A DNA stretch of 39,061 nucleotides from a virus. The translations under genes were made by a program, and so were the position numbers. The notes under the pieces are model-generated. The model was not told the origin of the DNA and searched no databases. It saw only the letters and a program-made list of their open reading frames with translations. Below, in pieces: positions 8,498 through 17,432 of this stretch. The DNA lies in IMG/VR virus record IMGVR_UViG_3300035180_001962, positions 1 through 39,061 of that record, one strand, 5' to 3'. Position 1 is the stretch's first letter. Every line of letters begins with the position of its first letter.

Positions 8498-8548
8498 ATT
8501 AAATTCTTGAACCAGACACTCAATTATTTAATGCAGAAAATATTTTAA

Positions 8549-8593
8549 TGTATAGATCGTCTGTTTATACATTTACCATTGGTATAACAATGG
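8549..8593 (+). other. Two tandem small stem-loops after the tube gene
   Basis: TGTATA (8549-8554) pairs with TATACA (8566-8571), and CCATTG (8576-8581) pairs with CAATGG (8588-8593). They immediately precede the long terminator hairpin at 8600. Together they form a structured untranslated region with no supported gene. Confidence 0.5.
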
Positions 8594-8599
8594 AGGCTT

Positions 8600-8669
8600 T
8601 GCGGTAGCGACCGTTAAAGCTATTCGAGGTCTGGTCGAGTAGTTTTAACGTGTCCTACCGCATTTTTTT
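8600..8669 (+). terminator. Very long intrinsic terminator/attenuator hairpin after tail tube
   Basis: The stem is TGCGGTAG/CTACCGCA (8600-8607/8655-8662), GAC/GTC, CGTTAAA/TTTAACG, a G-T pair and CTATTCGA/TCGAGTAG. Single bulges lie at 8608 and 8651, and the loop is GGTCTGG. Seven Ts follow (8663-8669). A stem of about 27 bp is far longer than a usual terminator. It may limit expression of the chaperones and tape measure relative to the tube, and could be an RNase III target. Its 5' arm resembles 25690-25710. Confidence 0.8.
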
Positions 8670-8684
8670 ATTTCAAAGGTCTAT

Positions 8685-9320
8685 ATGAGTAAATATCCTC
8701 CAGAAGATGTATCTCCAGAAGACTTATGGTCTACGATAATTCAAACACCTAGACCTACTAAAGTAATTGATTTTCCACGTTATGATAAAGATGGTAATCC
8801 TCAAGTTCAATTAAAACTCCATATCTTAATTTATGAAGATATCAATAATGCTAAAAAAGATGTTGATAAATATGTAGATGAATATTTGAGAAAAAAGGGA
8901 CTAATTATTCGTAAAAATGAAACTAGTTCAATGAGAGATGCATTTGCTCAAAATAGATATGTAAATGAATTGCTTTTTCGAGCTTGCAGAAATGTTGATG
9001 ATGTTTCTAAACCATTCTTTCCATCATTAGATGAAATTGATAGTTTAATCTATCCAGATGAATCTGCATATCTAGTAAGAGAATTTGGTAAATTTCAAGC
9101 TGATTTTGGTCCAATTGGATTAACTAATGATGAAATGGATATGTGGATACATAAATTAATAATAGGCGGAAGTAAATCATTAAGATTTTTTATGATGGGG
9201 TCCGCAGAAAATGTCAAAGATGTTTTTAACATTCCGCTATCTGAGATAACGGAAGGTCAGATTTTAGCTTGGTGTGCTGCTCGTAAATATTACAAAGAAC
9301 AATCAGAAAATAAGGAATAA
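8685..9320 (+). CDS. Tail assembly chaperone-like protein 1
   Basis: The protein has 211 residues and lies between the tube and tape measure genes, where tail assembly chaperones are encoded. It contains NELLFRACRNVDDVSKPFF followed by a helical region; the same pattern (EILFKVCRNPDDMSVAFF) occurs in the next gene, so the two are paralogues. The SD is AAAGG. No slippery frameshift site linking it to the next gene is evident. Function is inferred from position. Confidence 0.65.
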   Translation: MSKYPPEDVSPEDLWSTIIQTPRPTKVIDFPRYDKDGNPQVQLKLHILIYEDINNAKKDVDKYVDEYLRKKGLIIRKNETSSMRDAFAQNRYVNELLFRACRNVDDVSKPFFPSLDEIDSLIYPDESAYLVREFGKFQADFGPIGLTNDEMDMWIHKLIIGGSKSLRFFMMGSAENVKDVFNIPLSEITEGQILAWCAARKYYKEQSENKE

Positions 9321-9324
9321 TAAC

Positions 9325-9924
9325 ATGACTATACGTGATTATTGGCAAGAAACTAAAACAAACAAACCATTTAAACTAATTGATCATTGCCGCAAAAATG
9401 ATAAAGGTGAAACTCCTAAAATTGCTATGGTTGCTTTAACTCAAGAAGAAGCATTAGCAACAACGATTAATACCGAAAGATTTGTTCGTAAATTTTTTAA
9501 AGATTCTGAAACTGATTTACCAAAAGATGGAGAGGCTTCTGCTGGATACAAAATGATTTTCGAGCAAAAAAGCGCTTTGGAAATTTTATTCAAAGTTTGT
9601 AGAAATCCAGATGACATGTCTGTTGCATTTTTTAAGAATCCAGATGATATGGCAACTAATTTAACTACTGAAGAAATTGGTTTCTTATTTAAACATTATG
9701 GTCATGTTCGTTCAATGTTAAGTCCTACTCAATATGATTTATCAAAAGAAGATGTTGATGCTTTAATTTATAGAATTGATACTGAACAAGCAGTTTATAT
9801 GTTAGACCGTGTATCTCCAGCAGTGCTTGGAGAATTTATTTTAGCTTTGGTTGATAGAATTAAAAAAGCAGAAGAACCAAAAGTAGTTCTACCAGTTCAA
9901 GAAGTTAAGAAATCTAAAAAATAA
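9325..9924 (+). CDS. Tail assembly chaperone-like protein 2
   Basis: ATG 9325 is chosen because it has AAGGA at 9312-9316 and lies just after the upstream stop; an in-frame ATG at 9274 inside the previous gene has no SD. The product has 199 residues. It shares ILFKVCRNPDDMSVAFF with its upstream paralogue and ends in a basic, lysine-rich tail (KKSKK). The pair probably plays the role of the gpG/gpGT-type chaperones that coat the tape measure protein, here encoded as two separate genes. Confidence 0.65.
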   Translation: MTIRDYWQETKTNKPFKLIDHCRKNDKGETPKIAMVALTQEEALATTINTERFVRKFFKDSETDLPKDGEASAGYKMIFEQKSALEILFKVCRNPDDMSVAFFKNPDDMATNLTTEEIGFLFKHYGHVRSMLSPTQYDLSKEDVDALIYRIDTEQAVYMLDRVSPAVLGEFILALVDRIKKAEEPKVVLPVQEVKKSKK

Positions 9925-9940
9925 AATTTAAGGAGTTATC

Positions 9941-11914
9941 ATGAGTAATGAAGTAACAGTATCATTAAGAGCAGATGGACTTGATGAAGTCGCAAGAGCA
10001 TTACAAAGCATGCGTGATGTTGTTATTAATAACGAGCACGAAGCTACCAAAGCTGTTATTCAAGGGGCTCAAGATCGTATTAATGCTTATCGTAATGAAT
10101 ATAGAGAGAAAACCAAATTAGCTAGAGAAGCTAAAAAAAATGGTGATGATCTTAATAAATCATTAGGGACTGATGGTCTTAATACCAGAAGTGCTTTGGT
10201 TGGAACTAATAGTTCCAACTTCTTTAGCAATAGCGGTAGTAATAATGGTCTATCATCTTTATTCAGTGGTTCAAATGGTTTAGGCGATCTTGCTGCGAAA
10301 GCAGGGGTCGCTGGAGCTGCTTTTGCTGCTATCAAAGCTGGTGTTGATACTGCTATTGATGCTTTAAAAATGTTTGGTTCTTTCTTAATTAGTGATATTA
10401 TTCAACCAGGTTTCAAATTACAAACTTTAGCTCAACAAATCTCTAATAACTCTAGAGGAGAAATATCTGCTGCTGAAGTAGAAAAAAGCTCTAGAGCAAT
10501 TGGAACTAAATACAATATGGATCCTATAGCTGTTGCTAACGGAGCCGCAGATTACGGTGAAGCAACTGGTAACTATAAAGATGCTTTTAATGTTGCAGAA
10601 TTATTAGCAACAATAGCAAAAGCATATGGTGGTAAATATGAAGAATATTCAAAACTATTAAGCAATCTTCATAAAGGAGATGGATCTTTTCAAGATGATA
10701 AAAATCAATTATTATCTCAAATTGGTCAAGGTCAAGTTGAAGGTGGTAAATTTACTATTAAACAAATTTCTAATCTTGGTGGTAAAATCAATGAACCTGC
10801 TGCACATATTGCAGGTGATAGAGATGTATCTGTAGCTTCTACTACTGCTTTAATTCAATTAACTGGTAGAACCGCCGGTTCTGTTGATGAATCTTCGACG
10901 GCTGTAAAAGAGTTTATTAATGAAATTGCTACCAATAAGAGCGGTAAATTTAAACCAATTTTAGATAATGAAGGTAAAATATCAGATACTAGAGAAGCTT
11001 TGATATTATCTTTGGTAAATACTCAAGGTGGTCGTGCTGATAAGATGAAAGGGGCTGGTTTTACTACAGAAGGTAGTAGGACGGTCTTAGCAGGCTATAC
11101 AGATGATTTTTCTAAAGCAATGGTAGGCTTGCCTCCAACTTTAGAAAACATGCATAAAGCGGCTGAGAAAGCCACTGAAGGATATGATTTAATTAGAAAT
11201 GCTACTGGAGACGAGGCTACTTTAAGAAATGATGCTTCTAAAGTCCTTGCAACTAGTGGAGAAAAATTAGATCATGCATTTAATTTATTGAAAGATAAAT
11301 TAGCAGGTCCTGTTATGGACGCTGCTGATAAGTTTGTTGATGATTTCGTTAAAATAACTCCTCAATTAATTGAGGCTGCAATGACATTAGCTAAAGCATT
11401 AATTTGGTTAGCAGGTGTAATTCAAAAAATCATGAACGTCTTTTCAGACGATGGAACTCGTGGTGGAACTAACGGTTATAATCAAAAAGGTGAATATAAA
11501 ATGAATTTCAACACTGGTAAGTTGGAATTTCAAGCTGATAAAGACAATCCATATAAAACCGATAAAACCACTCCAATAACTTTGTATAAACCTGGGATGT
11601 TAAACGGGGCTACTAAAGACGGTCAAGGTAATACTGTATTGAATGATGAAGCTATTGCAGCAGCAACAGCTGCTGCTGCCAAAAAAGCTGCTGAAGTTAC
11701 TGCCGCTGCTGAACCAGTTAAAAATTCATTTGGTATTAATTTTAGTCCAGTTGTGCTTCCAGTTACCAGCGATGCTAGCAATAGTGAACCAAAAGAAAAT
11801 CCAGTAAATCCTGAATCTATTACTTTAGCTACTTCTTTAGCCAGATTAAGAGAGCAAGTTAATGCTACTGCTGCTTCTTATGGAGATTACAATAGAAACA
11901 ATCCATTGAAATAA
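9941..11914 (+). CDS. Tail tape measure protein
   Basis: The protein has 657 residues, the longest in the genome. It has an N-terminal charged coiled coil (residues about 15-75), a Gly/Ser/Asn-rich linker, a hydrophobic segment near 120-155 (AGVAGAAFAAIKAGVDTAIDA), a long helical middle and a second hydrophobic stretch near 480-500 (ALIWLAGVIQKIMNVF). The C-terminus is Ala-rich. These are normal features of tape measure proteins. Using the usual approximately 1.5 angstrom per residue rule, the tail would be near 100 nm, an inference only. Confidence 0.85.
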   Translation: MSNEVTVSLRADGLDEVARALQSMRDVVINNEHEATKAVIQGAQDRINAYRNEYREKTKLAREAKKNGDDLNKSLGTDGLNTRSALVGTNSSNFFSNSGSNNGLSSLFSGSNGLGDLAAKAGVAGAAFAAIKAGVDTAIDALKMFGSFLISDIIQPGFKLQTLAQQISNNSRGEISAAEVEKSSRAIGTKYNMDPIAVANGAADYGEATGNYKDAFNVAELLATIAKAYGGKYEEYSKLLSNLHKGDGSFQDDKNQLLSQIGQGQVEGGKFTIKQISNLGGKINEPAAHIAGDRDVSVASTTALIQLTGRTAGSVDESSTAVKEFINEIATNKSGKFKPILDNEGKISDTREALILSLVNTQGGRADKMKGAGFTTEGSRTVLAGYTDDFSKAMVGLPPTLENMHKAAEKATEGYDLIRNATGDEATLRNDASKVLATSGEKLDHAFNLLKDKLAGPVMDAADKFVDDFVKITPQLIEAAMTLAKALIWLAGVIQKIMNVFSDDGTRGGTNGYNQKGEYKMNFNTGKLEFQADKDNPYKTDKTTPITLYKPGMLNGATKDGQGNTVLNDEAIAAATAAAAKKAAEVTAAAEPVKNSFGINFSPVVLPVTSDASNSEPKENPVNPESITLATSLARLREQVNATAASYGDYNRNNPLK

Positions 11915-11921
11915 GGTAATT

Positions 11922-12884
11922 ATGGCTGATATATTTGAACAATTTTTAGAATGCTCTTGGAGAGGAATTTCTTTTCCTACTCAAAGTGTAGAGGCTGAAA
12001 TATCACATGATTTAGCTGTTCATAAAAAGATAGATAGAGATGGAGCTAATGTCGAAGCAACTGGAAGAAATCCAACTGTTTATACGGTAAAGGCTCTATT
12101 TTTAAATACCATTGCTAAAGGTCCTATGGAAACTTGGTCTAACTTGTTTCCAGATACCTATAACAAATTTATTGATGCGGTTGAAGATCGTTCTGTTGGT
12201 GATTTCGTTCATCCATTTCATGGATCTAGACGTTGCCATATACAAAAAGTAAGTGAAAGTTTCGCCGCTCAAACTAGAGGCGGACCTTCAATTACTATTC
12301 AAATCATAGAAACCGATGAGGGGGCTGATTCAGCCCCCTTATCATCAACTTCTAACATAGCTATTATTAAATCTGCTGCTATTGATTTAGATACTTATAT
12401 TAAACAACTTAATCCTCCTCCTAACTCAGGAATTGAAGAATTAGGATTTGATAGCTTTTCAGATTTCGCTGACTCTTTATCTAGTGCCGTAGGCTCTGTT
12501 GAATTATTTCAAAATAAAATAGCTAGCAAAATTAATGGGGTCGTCAATTCAGTTAATAAAATAGCTTCTACTGTTGATAAAGCAGCTACTTTAACTACTA
12601 CTAATCCTATTACTGGAGCAATTGAAAATACTCAAAAACTCGGAGCTGGCATAGTAAAAATTATTGATGCTTCTAATAAATTAACTTTAGCTTTATTAGG
12701 CGTTCAAAATAATCCATTTACTATTCAAAAAACTCTGAAACTTTATACTGTTCTTGCCGATACTACTATTTCTCGTTTAGCTGCTATTACTAAAAATAAA
12801 CTATCTGATTTGGTTAAATTGAATCCTGGAATATTGAAAGAATTAATTGTAACCAAAGGCACTGTAATTAGATATTACAAATAA
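11922..12884 (+). CDS. Mu gpN-like DNA circularisation/baseplate protein
   Basis: The protein has 320 residues. Its start, ECSWRGISFPTQSVEAE, then HKKIDRDGANVEATGRNP and a TVYTVKALFLN strand, matches the DNA_circ_N family (Mu gpN). That family forms part of the tail tip or baseplate hub and was named after a presumed DNA circularisation role. The C-terminal half is helical and variable. A GC-rich stem-loop (12320-12338) sits in the DNA between the two halves. Order tape measure, gpN, gpP, gpV is as in Mu. Confidence 0.8.
   Translation: MADIFEQFLECSWRGISFPTQSVEAEISHDLAVHKKIDRDGANVEATGRNPTVYTVKALFLNTIAKGPMETWSNLFPDTYNKFIDAVEDRSVGDFVHPFHGSRRCHIQKVSESFAAQTRGGPSITIQIIETDEGADSAPLSSTSNIAIIKSAAIDLDTYIKQLNPPPNSGIEELGFDSFSDFADSLSSAVGSVELFQNKIASKINGVVNSVNKIASTVDKAATLTTTNPITGAIENTQKLGAGIVKIIDASNKLTLALLGVQNNPFTIQKTLKLYTVLADTTISRLAAITKNKLSDLVKLNPGILKELIVTKGTVIRYYK
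12320..12338 (+). other. Intragenic GC-rich hairpin in gpN-like gene
   Basis: GGGGGCTG pairs with CAGCCCCC around an ATT loop, inside the coding sequence at the boundary of the N-terminal domain and the helical C-terminal half. It is followed by TTATCATC, not a T tract. It stands out from AT-rich surroundings; it could slow translation or transcription between domains. Confidence 0.55.
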
Positions 12885-12895
12885 AAGGATATGAT

Positions 12896-14269
12896 ATGGC
12901 TTTAAAAAATGGACAATCAAGTTTAGATTCAATTACTATTCGTTTAGTTGATCTTCAAAAAGAAATCACTAACTGTGATAGTTTTAATTTAAGTTCTGAA
13001 TTTTTAACTCCAACTGATAAAGTTCAATTCAAAGTCTCAAATGAAGACGTTTTATTAGTTTCTGAATTATTGGTCCCTCCAGCTAAAATTGATTTCGTTA
13101 TTAATGATCGTGTTCAATTCACCGGCTATATTGATAGTATTCATCAAGAAAGTGATAGAGAAGGTGGAAATATCACTATAGTAACCTGTAGAGATATTCT
13201 TGGTAGAGTAGTGAGTAGCAATACTGATTTTGAAGAAGAATATACTAGTCAGTCAACTGTGCTAGATGTTCTTCAAAAAAATCTTCCTCAATATGGAATT
13301 GAACAAATTTATAATGATGATCAAACTAATATCAATATCATGACTGGATTTGCTCCAGGTAAAGGAAAAAATGTAAAGATCACGATAACTCAAAAAACTA
13401 CTATAGGTTTTGAAAAAAATGCTGATAAATCATTTAAACTGGATTCAAAACATCAAAAAATACCTATTACTAAAGAAAAGAAAGTAACTACTGTAACTGC
13501 TGCTTTAAAACCTGGTCTTAAAACATTAACTTTAGAGCACTTAAAACCAAAACCTGGTGAAGGTGAATATGCATTTATTGATCGCATCTTAAAAAGACAT
13601 GGTTTAATAATGCGTGCGGCAGCCGATGGTTCTGGAGTTATTGTTGATAAACCTAATTTTGATGGTCCATCTATTTTTAACATTTTTCATAAATCAGGAG
13701 AGTTGGACTCAATTAACAATGTTATAAAAGCTACTAAACTTTTAGATTTTGGAGAGCAACCTTCTCTTATTATTGCTATGGGCTTTGGTGGAGGAAAAAA
13801 ATCTAGAAAATCTCAACTTAAAACAATCATGGTTAATGAATTAATTGGTGTTGATGAAAATGGGACTATACTTCCAGAAGTACAAACCCTTATTAATAAA
13901 CATCCAGGATTTAAACCTCTTCCAATTAGAAAAGAATTAGTTCCAAATAGAAAACTTTTTGGATCTAAACCTATTCCATGTTGGAAATTTATTAAAGATG
14001 AAGAGAGTAAAAGTCAAGATCAATTAGATGCTTTCGTAAAAAGAAAGATGGCTGAATATCAACAAAAAGGTCTTGTAATGACTTATATAGTAGAAGGTTG
14101 GACACAAAATGGATATCCATGGTGTTTAAATACTATTGTTGACGTTGATGATGATGTAAATAATATTCACGAAAGAATGTGGATATTGAATCGTAGATTC
14201 GATAAAACTAAGAGTGGAACCAGAACTACATTAACTTTAATTAGACCATATACACTTAGCATAGGATAA
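12896..14269 (+). CDS. Baseplate hub protein (Mu gpP/gp44-like)
   Basis: The protein has 457 residues. The opening SITIRLVDLQKEITNCDSFN and the RVQFTGYIDSIHQESDREGG strand pair are typical of gpP/gpD-type hub proteins with gp27-like beta-barrel domains. A lysine-rich insertion is present at about 155-205. The C-terminus MWILNRRFDKTKSGTRTTLT, with a beta strand and a TLxLxxP end, fits the family. SD AAAAGGA precedes ATG. It forms the trimeric hub on which the spike sits. Confidence 0.8.
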   Translation: MALKNGQSSLDSITIRLVDLQKEITNCDSFNLSSEFLTPTDKVQFKVSNEDVLLVSELLVPPAKIDFVINDRVQFTGYIDSIHQESDREGGNITIVTCRDILGRVVSSNTDFEEEYTSQSTVLDVLQKNLPQYGIEQIYNDDQTNINIMTGFAPGKGKNVKITITQKTTIGFEKNADKSFKLDSKHQKIPITKEKKVTTVTAALKPGLKTLTLEHLKPKPGEGEYAFIDRILKRHGLIMRAAADGSGVIVDKPNFDGPSIFNIFHKSGELDSINNVIKATKLLDFGEQPSLIIAMGFGGGKKSRKSQLKTIMVNELIGVDENGTILPEVQTLINKHPGFKPLPIRKELVPNRKLFGSKPIPCWKFIKDEESKSQDQLDAFVKRKMAEYQQKGLVMTYIVEGWTQNGYPWCLNTIVDVDDDVNNIHERMWILNRRFDKTKSGTRTTLTLIRPYTLSIG

Positions 14270-14273
14270 TAGC

Positions 14274-15044
14274 ATGGAATTTGATATTGGAACAGATATT
14301 TTGAATAGCGAGATTGATTCTAAAACGGGATCAATCTCAATTCAAGTTGGAGATGTTTTTACTAAAAAGAAAACATATAATGAAGTTGAAATGTGGCAAT
14401 TCACTAGTTTTGCTTCTCGTCCCGCTTTAGCTCAACCTGGTAAAGATGCCGCTCAAGGTATTTTTATTAATTTGGTTGATCAAAATATCTGTCTTGCCAC
14501 TAGAGATATTAGAGATCAAAAAATCTATGGTAATTTAGGATATGGAGAATGCACAGTTTATGCTTCTGGTCCTAATAATGTAGGAACTGCTCGTTCAATG
14601 TATAAAGATGATGGCTCAGTTTGTAGTATTACTCATTTAATACAAGAAGGAAATACTAGTTCTGGTAAACCAATATTAATGCAAATATCATCTGATGGTA
14701 AAATTAATATTGCTAACTCTAACTATGGAGCCATTTCAATTGATTCTAATGGAGTTTCAGTTGCTTCCAAAGGGACTCTTAATCTTGGCTCTACTGGTGC
14801 AATGGCTCTTATTGGTTCTACAATGGCTTTAAACGCTGGTTCAGTAACTTTAGGAGCTAATGCTTCTCAACCTATTGCTCTTGCTCCTGACCTTATTAGC
14901 TGGGCTGGTGCTTTAGTAGCTTATCTAGCTGTAATGGATGGTAAGATCGCAGCTATTACTTCAACAACTCCTGGAAGCTCTTCTGGTGCAGCTCCAGCAT
15001 TAGCTGCAACGGTAGCTTCAACATCAGTTAAAGCAGCAGGTTAA
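14274..15044 (+). CDS. Baseplate spike/assembly protein (Mu gpV/gp45-like)
   Basis: The protein has 256 residues. It begins with a short beta domain (GSISIQVGDVFTKKKTYNEVE), has an OB-like middle, then repetitive beta-helix-like sequence: ISSDGKINIANSNYGAIS, SNGVSVASKGTLNLGSTG, AMALNAGSVTLGAN. This is the pattern of Mu gp45 spike proteins. It lies between hub and gp46-like genes, as in Mu. The Ala/Ser-rich tail after residue 230 is likely flexible. It probably forms the membrane-puncturing trimer. Confidence 0.75.
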   Translation: MEFDIGTDILNSEIDSKTGSISIQVGDVFTKKKTYNEVEMWQFTSFASRPALAQPGKDAAQGIFINLVDQNICLATRDIRDQKIYGNLGYGECTVYASGPNNVGTARSMYKDDGSVCSITHLIQEGNTSSGKPILMQISSDGKINIANSNYGAISIDSNGVSVASKGTLNLGSTGAMALIGSTMALNAGSVTLGANASQPIALAPDLISWAGALVAYLAVMDGKIAAITSTTPGSSSGAAPALAATVASTSVKAAG

Positions 15045-15045
15045 T

Positions 15046-15399
15046 ATGCCAGGTCCTTGTGATTTTCCTAGTTTCTCAATACCACCAATTACTTTACCTA
15101 GCTTAGACTTACCGGCATTGCCAACTATTAATTTGACTCTGCCGGATTTTGCCTCCCTGTTAGGTTTGCCTGGTCTACCAGCGTTACCTAGTTTTAATAT
15201 TCCACCAATTACTTTACCTAGTATTGGATTACCTGCTTTACCAACAATAGATTTAACTTTACCAGATTTTGCTTCTTTATTAGGCTTACCTGGACTTCCT
15301 GCGTTACCTAGTTTTAATATTCCACCAATTACTTTACCTAGTTTTGATTTACCTAGCTTACCAACTATCAGTCTTTTTCCGCCATTGTGTCCATTTTGA
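15046..15399 (+). CDS. Proline/leucine-rich 40-residue tandem-repeat protein in baseplate operon
   Basis: The protein has 117 residues and consists of about 2.7 copies of a 40-residue unit. Recurrent blocks are PSFNIPPITLPS, LPALPTIDLTLPDFASLLG and LPGLPALPSF. One Cys lies near each end (MPGPC, PPLCPF). It starts one base after the spike stop, with AGCAGG as SD. The DNA repeat is 120 bases, but copy 1 (15125-15180) uses more GC-rich codons than copy 2. I do not recognise a family; a spike-tip or spike-sheath structural role is a guess from context. Confidence 0.7.
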   Translation: MPGPCDFPSFSIPPITLPSLDLPALPTINLTLPDFASLLGLPGLPALPSFNIPPITLPSIGLPALPTIDLTLPDFASLLGLPGLPALPSFNIPPITLPSFDLPSLPTISLFPPLCPF

Positions 15400-15422
15400 G
15401 ACTATAGTATATAAAGGAATTT

Positions 15423-15902
15423 ATGAGTTTATTAACAGAAGATATTGGATGTGGCGCTTGTGGCGCTGGTTCATCTGCTGCTGGTTTCGGCGAAACTGCA
15501 ACCATGAATTCAATAACCGCCAAATTATTCATTAAATTAGATGGAACTCAGGGCGATTGTGCTTTGATAGATCAAAATACTGGAGATTTTGTTTTAGATA
15601 GTGAAGGTAACAGAGTTGGAGATGATGCAGTTAATCAATTAGTTTATCTGGCATTATTTACTGAAAAAGGTTCTTCTGTAATATTTGATTTTGGTTTAGA
15701 ATTACAGCAAGATACAATAAATGATAATACCAAATTAATAGTAACTAATTCAGTTAAACTTGCATTGAAGAGCTTAATAGATCGGCAGCTTGTAGAATTG
15801 ATTGCTGTTAATGTTTCAATTGCTGAAGAATCCGTTTCTGTTGGAATTATTTGGAGAGATGTTACTAGAAATAAAATCAACAACCTTAGCGTGAATGGAT
15901 AA
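15423..15902 (+). CDS. Baseplate wedge protein (Mu gp46 / gp25-like)
   Basis: The protein has 159 residues. Its core, DGTQGDCALIDQNTGDFVLDSEG then NQLVYLALFTEKGSS, matches gp46/gp25-like wedge proteins: a FxxD..GD motif, an alternating helix and a C-terminal beta strand (SVSVGIIWRD). The N-terminus is Gly/Cys-rich (GCGACGAG), which is unusual. Position before gp47-like gene supports the assignment. SD AAAGGA. Confidence 0.8.
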   Translation: MSLLTEDIGCGACGAGSSAAGFGETATMNSITAKLFIKLDGTQGDCALIDQNTGDFVLDSEGNRVGDDAVNQLVYLALFTEKGSSVIFDFGLELQQDTINDNTKLIVTNSVKLALKSLIDRQLVELIAVNVSIAEESVSVGIIWRDVTRNKINNLSVNG

Positions 15903-15905
15903 ATT

Positions 15906-17405
15906 ATGGCTACTAAAAAATTAGAAGAATTTCAAATCAAGACCGCTGAAGAAATTGCTCAAGATATTGTAAATAGTAAAAAAGCTTCTTATCTTAAAAG
16001 AGGTAAAGAAATTTTAGTAGCTCCCGGCTCTCAATACTACATTGATGCTAATGATCTTGCTCAACAAATTTATGCAGCTAGTCAATCTTTTGAATTAAAA
16101 GCTGCTGATATGATGCCTGATACCGCTGTTGGAGACGCTTTGTATCGTCAAGCAGCTATTAGAGGATTATCATTAAGAGCTGCTGGTCCATCTACAGGTC
16201 AGATTATATTTGATTGTAGCATAGCAACCCCTATAGGGGTTGCTCAGGGAGTAATTTTAAGTGACACTTCTGGCGCTACTTATGAAGTTAGCATTGGAGG
16301 ATTGTTTTCAGATGGTGATTTAATTGATATTGATTCAATTGATACTGGCACTTCAACTAATTTAGCTGAAGGAGAAGTTCTACGCTGGGCTTCGCCTCCA
16401 TCATTTGCTAATTCAACTGCTACGGTTGGAGTTGGTGGATTAATTGGTGGTGTTGATTCTGAAACTGATGAAAATTTAAGAGGAAGATTACTTGATAGAA
16501 TTCAACATCCACCTGGTGGTGGAAATTGGTCTCAATTAGCTTTAGCTGCTGAAGAATCAGCTAGTGCAGTTCAAAAAGCATTTGTTTATATGGCTTGCAA
16601 TGGTCCTTCAACAGTTCATGTAGCTGTTTGTGGCGCACCAACTCAAACCAATAAATCAAGACAAATGAATAACTTAATTATTACCAGTAAAGTTACTCCA
16701 GGTATTCTAGAAGTAATGCCTGAATTCGCTGAATTGGTTGTTACTAATGTTGTTGATTATCCTGCTTCAGTATCTGTCGGACTATCATTACCTGATGCAA
16801 CTACTGCTTCAATTCCTGGTCCTGGTGGCGGTTGGACTGATGCTCAACCATTTCCAGTTCCAGATTACTCAGCTAATACTTTTTGTGGAGCTATTTATAT
16901 TAATTCAACTGAAATTATAATTCAATCTACTTTACCTCCAGTTGCTGGAACTAGTAGAGTTGTTTGGATTAATAAAGCTGATTGGACCGTTCATAAAACC
17001 GTAATAGATAGTTTTACTACTGCGGGTGTTGGTCTATATGACTGTATTTTACACGATCCCTTTGCAGGATTAGTAAGCGGCGATTGGATTTTTCCAGATG
17101 CTGAAAATATTGAAACTTATATTGATGCTTTATTAACTTCTTTTAGTAATTTAGGTCCTGGTCAAAAAACCAATTCAACTAATTTACTTCCAAAAGCATA
17201 TCGTAGACCATTAGTTAATCAAAGTTGGTCTTCAAGTATTAGTCCAAGTATCTTGAAATTTATCGAAAATACTGGAGATGAAGTATTAGATGTTCAATAT
17301 CTATACAAATCAATTAACTCTGCACCAGTTGCACCTTCAATTACTAGTGGACCTTTCATTTTAATTCCATTACAAATAGGTTTCTATCCTAATGAAATCA
17401 CTTAA
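15906..17405 (+). CDS. Baseplate J-like protein (Mu gp47-like)
   Basis: The protein has 499 residues. It has VGDALYRQAAIRGLSLRAAG, then GVDSETDENLRGRLLDRIQ, PPGGGNWSQL and TVHVAVCG, all characteristic of baseplate J/gp47 family proteins. The middle (residues 280-380) includes an insertion rich in Pro and Trp. It forms the baseplate wedge with the gp46- and gp48-like proteins. A perfect 22-base palindrome lies inside the gene at 16223-16244. Confidence 0.85.
   Translation: MATKKLEEFQIKTAEEIAQDIVNSKKASYLKRGKEILVAPGSQYYIDANDLAQQIYAASQSFELKAADMMPDTAVGDALYRQAAIRGLSLRAAGPSTGQIIFDCSIATPIGVAQGVILSDTSGATYEVSIGGLFSDGDLIDIDSIDTGTSTNLAEGEVLRWASPPSFANSTATVGVGGLIGGVDSETDENLRGRLLDRIQHPPGGGNWSQLALAAEESASAVQKAFVYMACNGPSTVHVAVCGAPTQTNKSRQMNNLIITSKVTPGILEVMPEFAELVVTNVVDYPASVSVGLSLPDATTASIPGPGGGWTDAQPFPVPDYSANTFCGAIYINSTEIIIQSTLPPVAGTSRVVWINKADWTVHKTVIDSFTTAGVGLYDCILHDPFAGLVSGDWIFPDAENIETYIDALLTSFSNLGPGQKTNSTNLLPKAYRRPLVNQSWSSSISPSILKFIENTGDEVLDVQYLYKSINSAPVAPSITSGPFILIPLQIGFYPNEIT
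16223..16244 (+). other. Perfect 22-base palindrome inside gp47-like gene
   Basis: Eleven-base arms AGCAACCCCTA and complement meet without spacer, encoding IATPIGVAQ. In RNA a 9-bp GC-rich hairpin would form in the middle of the message. Such a perfect palindrome is unexpected by chance in AT-rich coding DNA. Confidence 0.6.
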
Positions 17406-17432
17406 TACAAGATTCTACGAAAAGGAATAATC

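Noticed and set aside
9274-9324. Earlier start for the second chaperone gene
   Set aside because: ATG 9274 lacks an SD and lies inside the first chaperone gene; ATG 9325 has AAGGA at proper distance.
10087-10335. Minus-strand open frame inside the tape measure gene
   Set aside because: Mirror image of a Leu/Ser-rich coding stretch; no SD and protein of biased composition.
15344-15535. Frame spanning the repeat protein end and the gp46-like start
   Set aside because: It overlaps two well-supported genes in another frame and has no SD.
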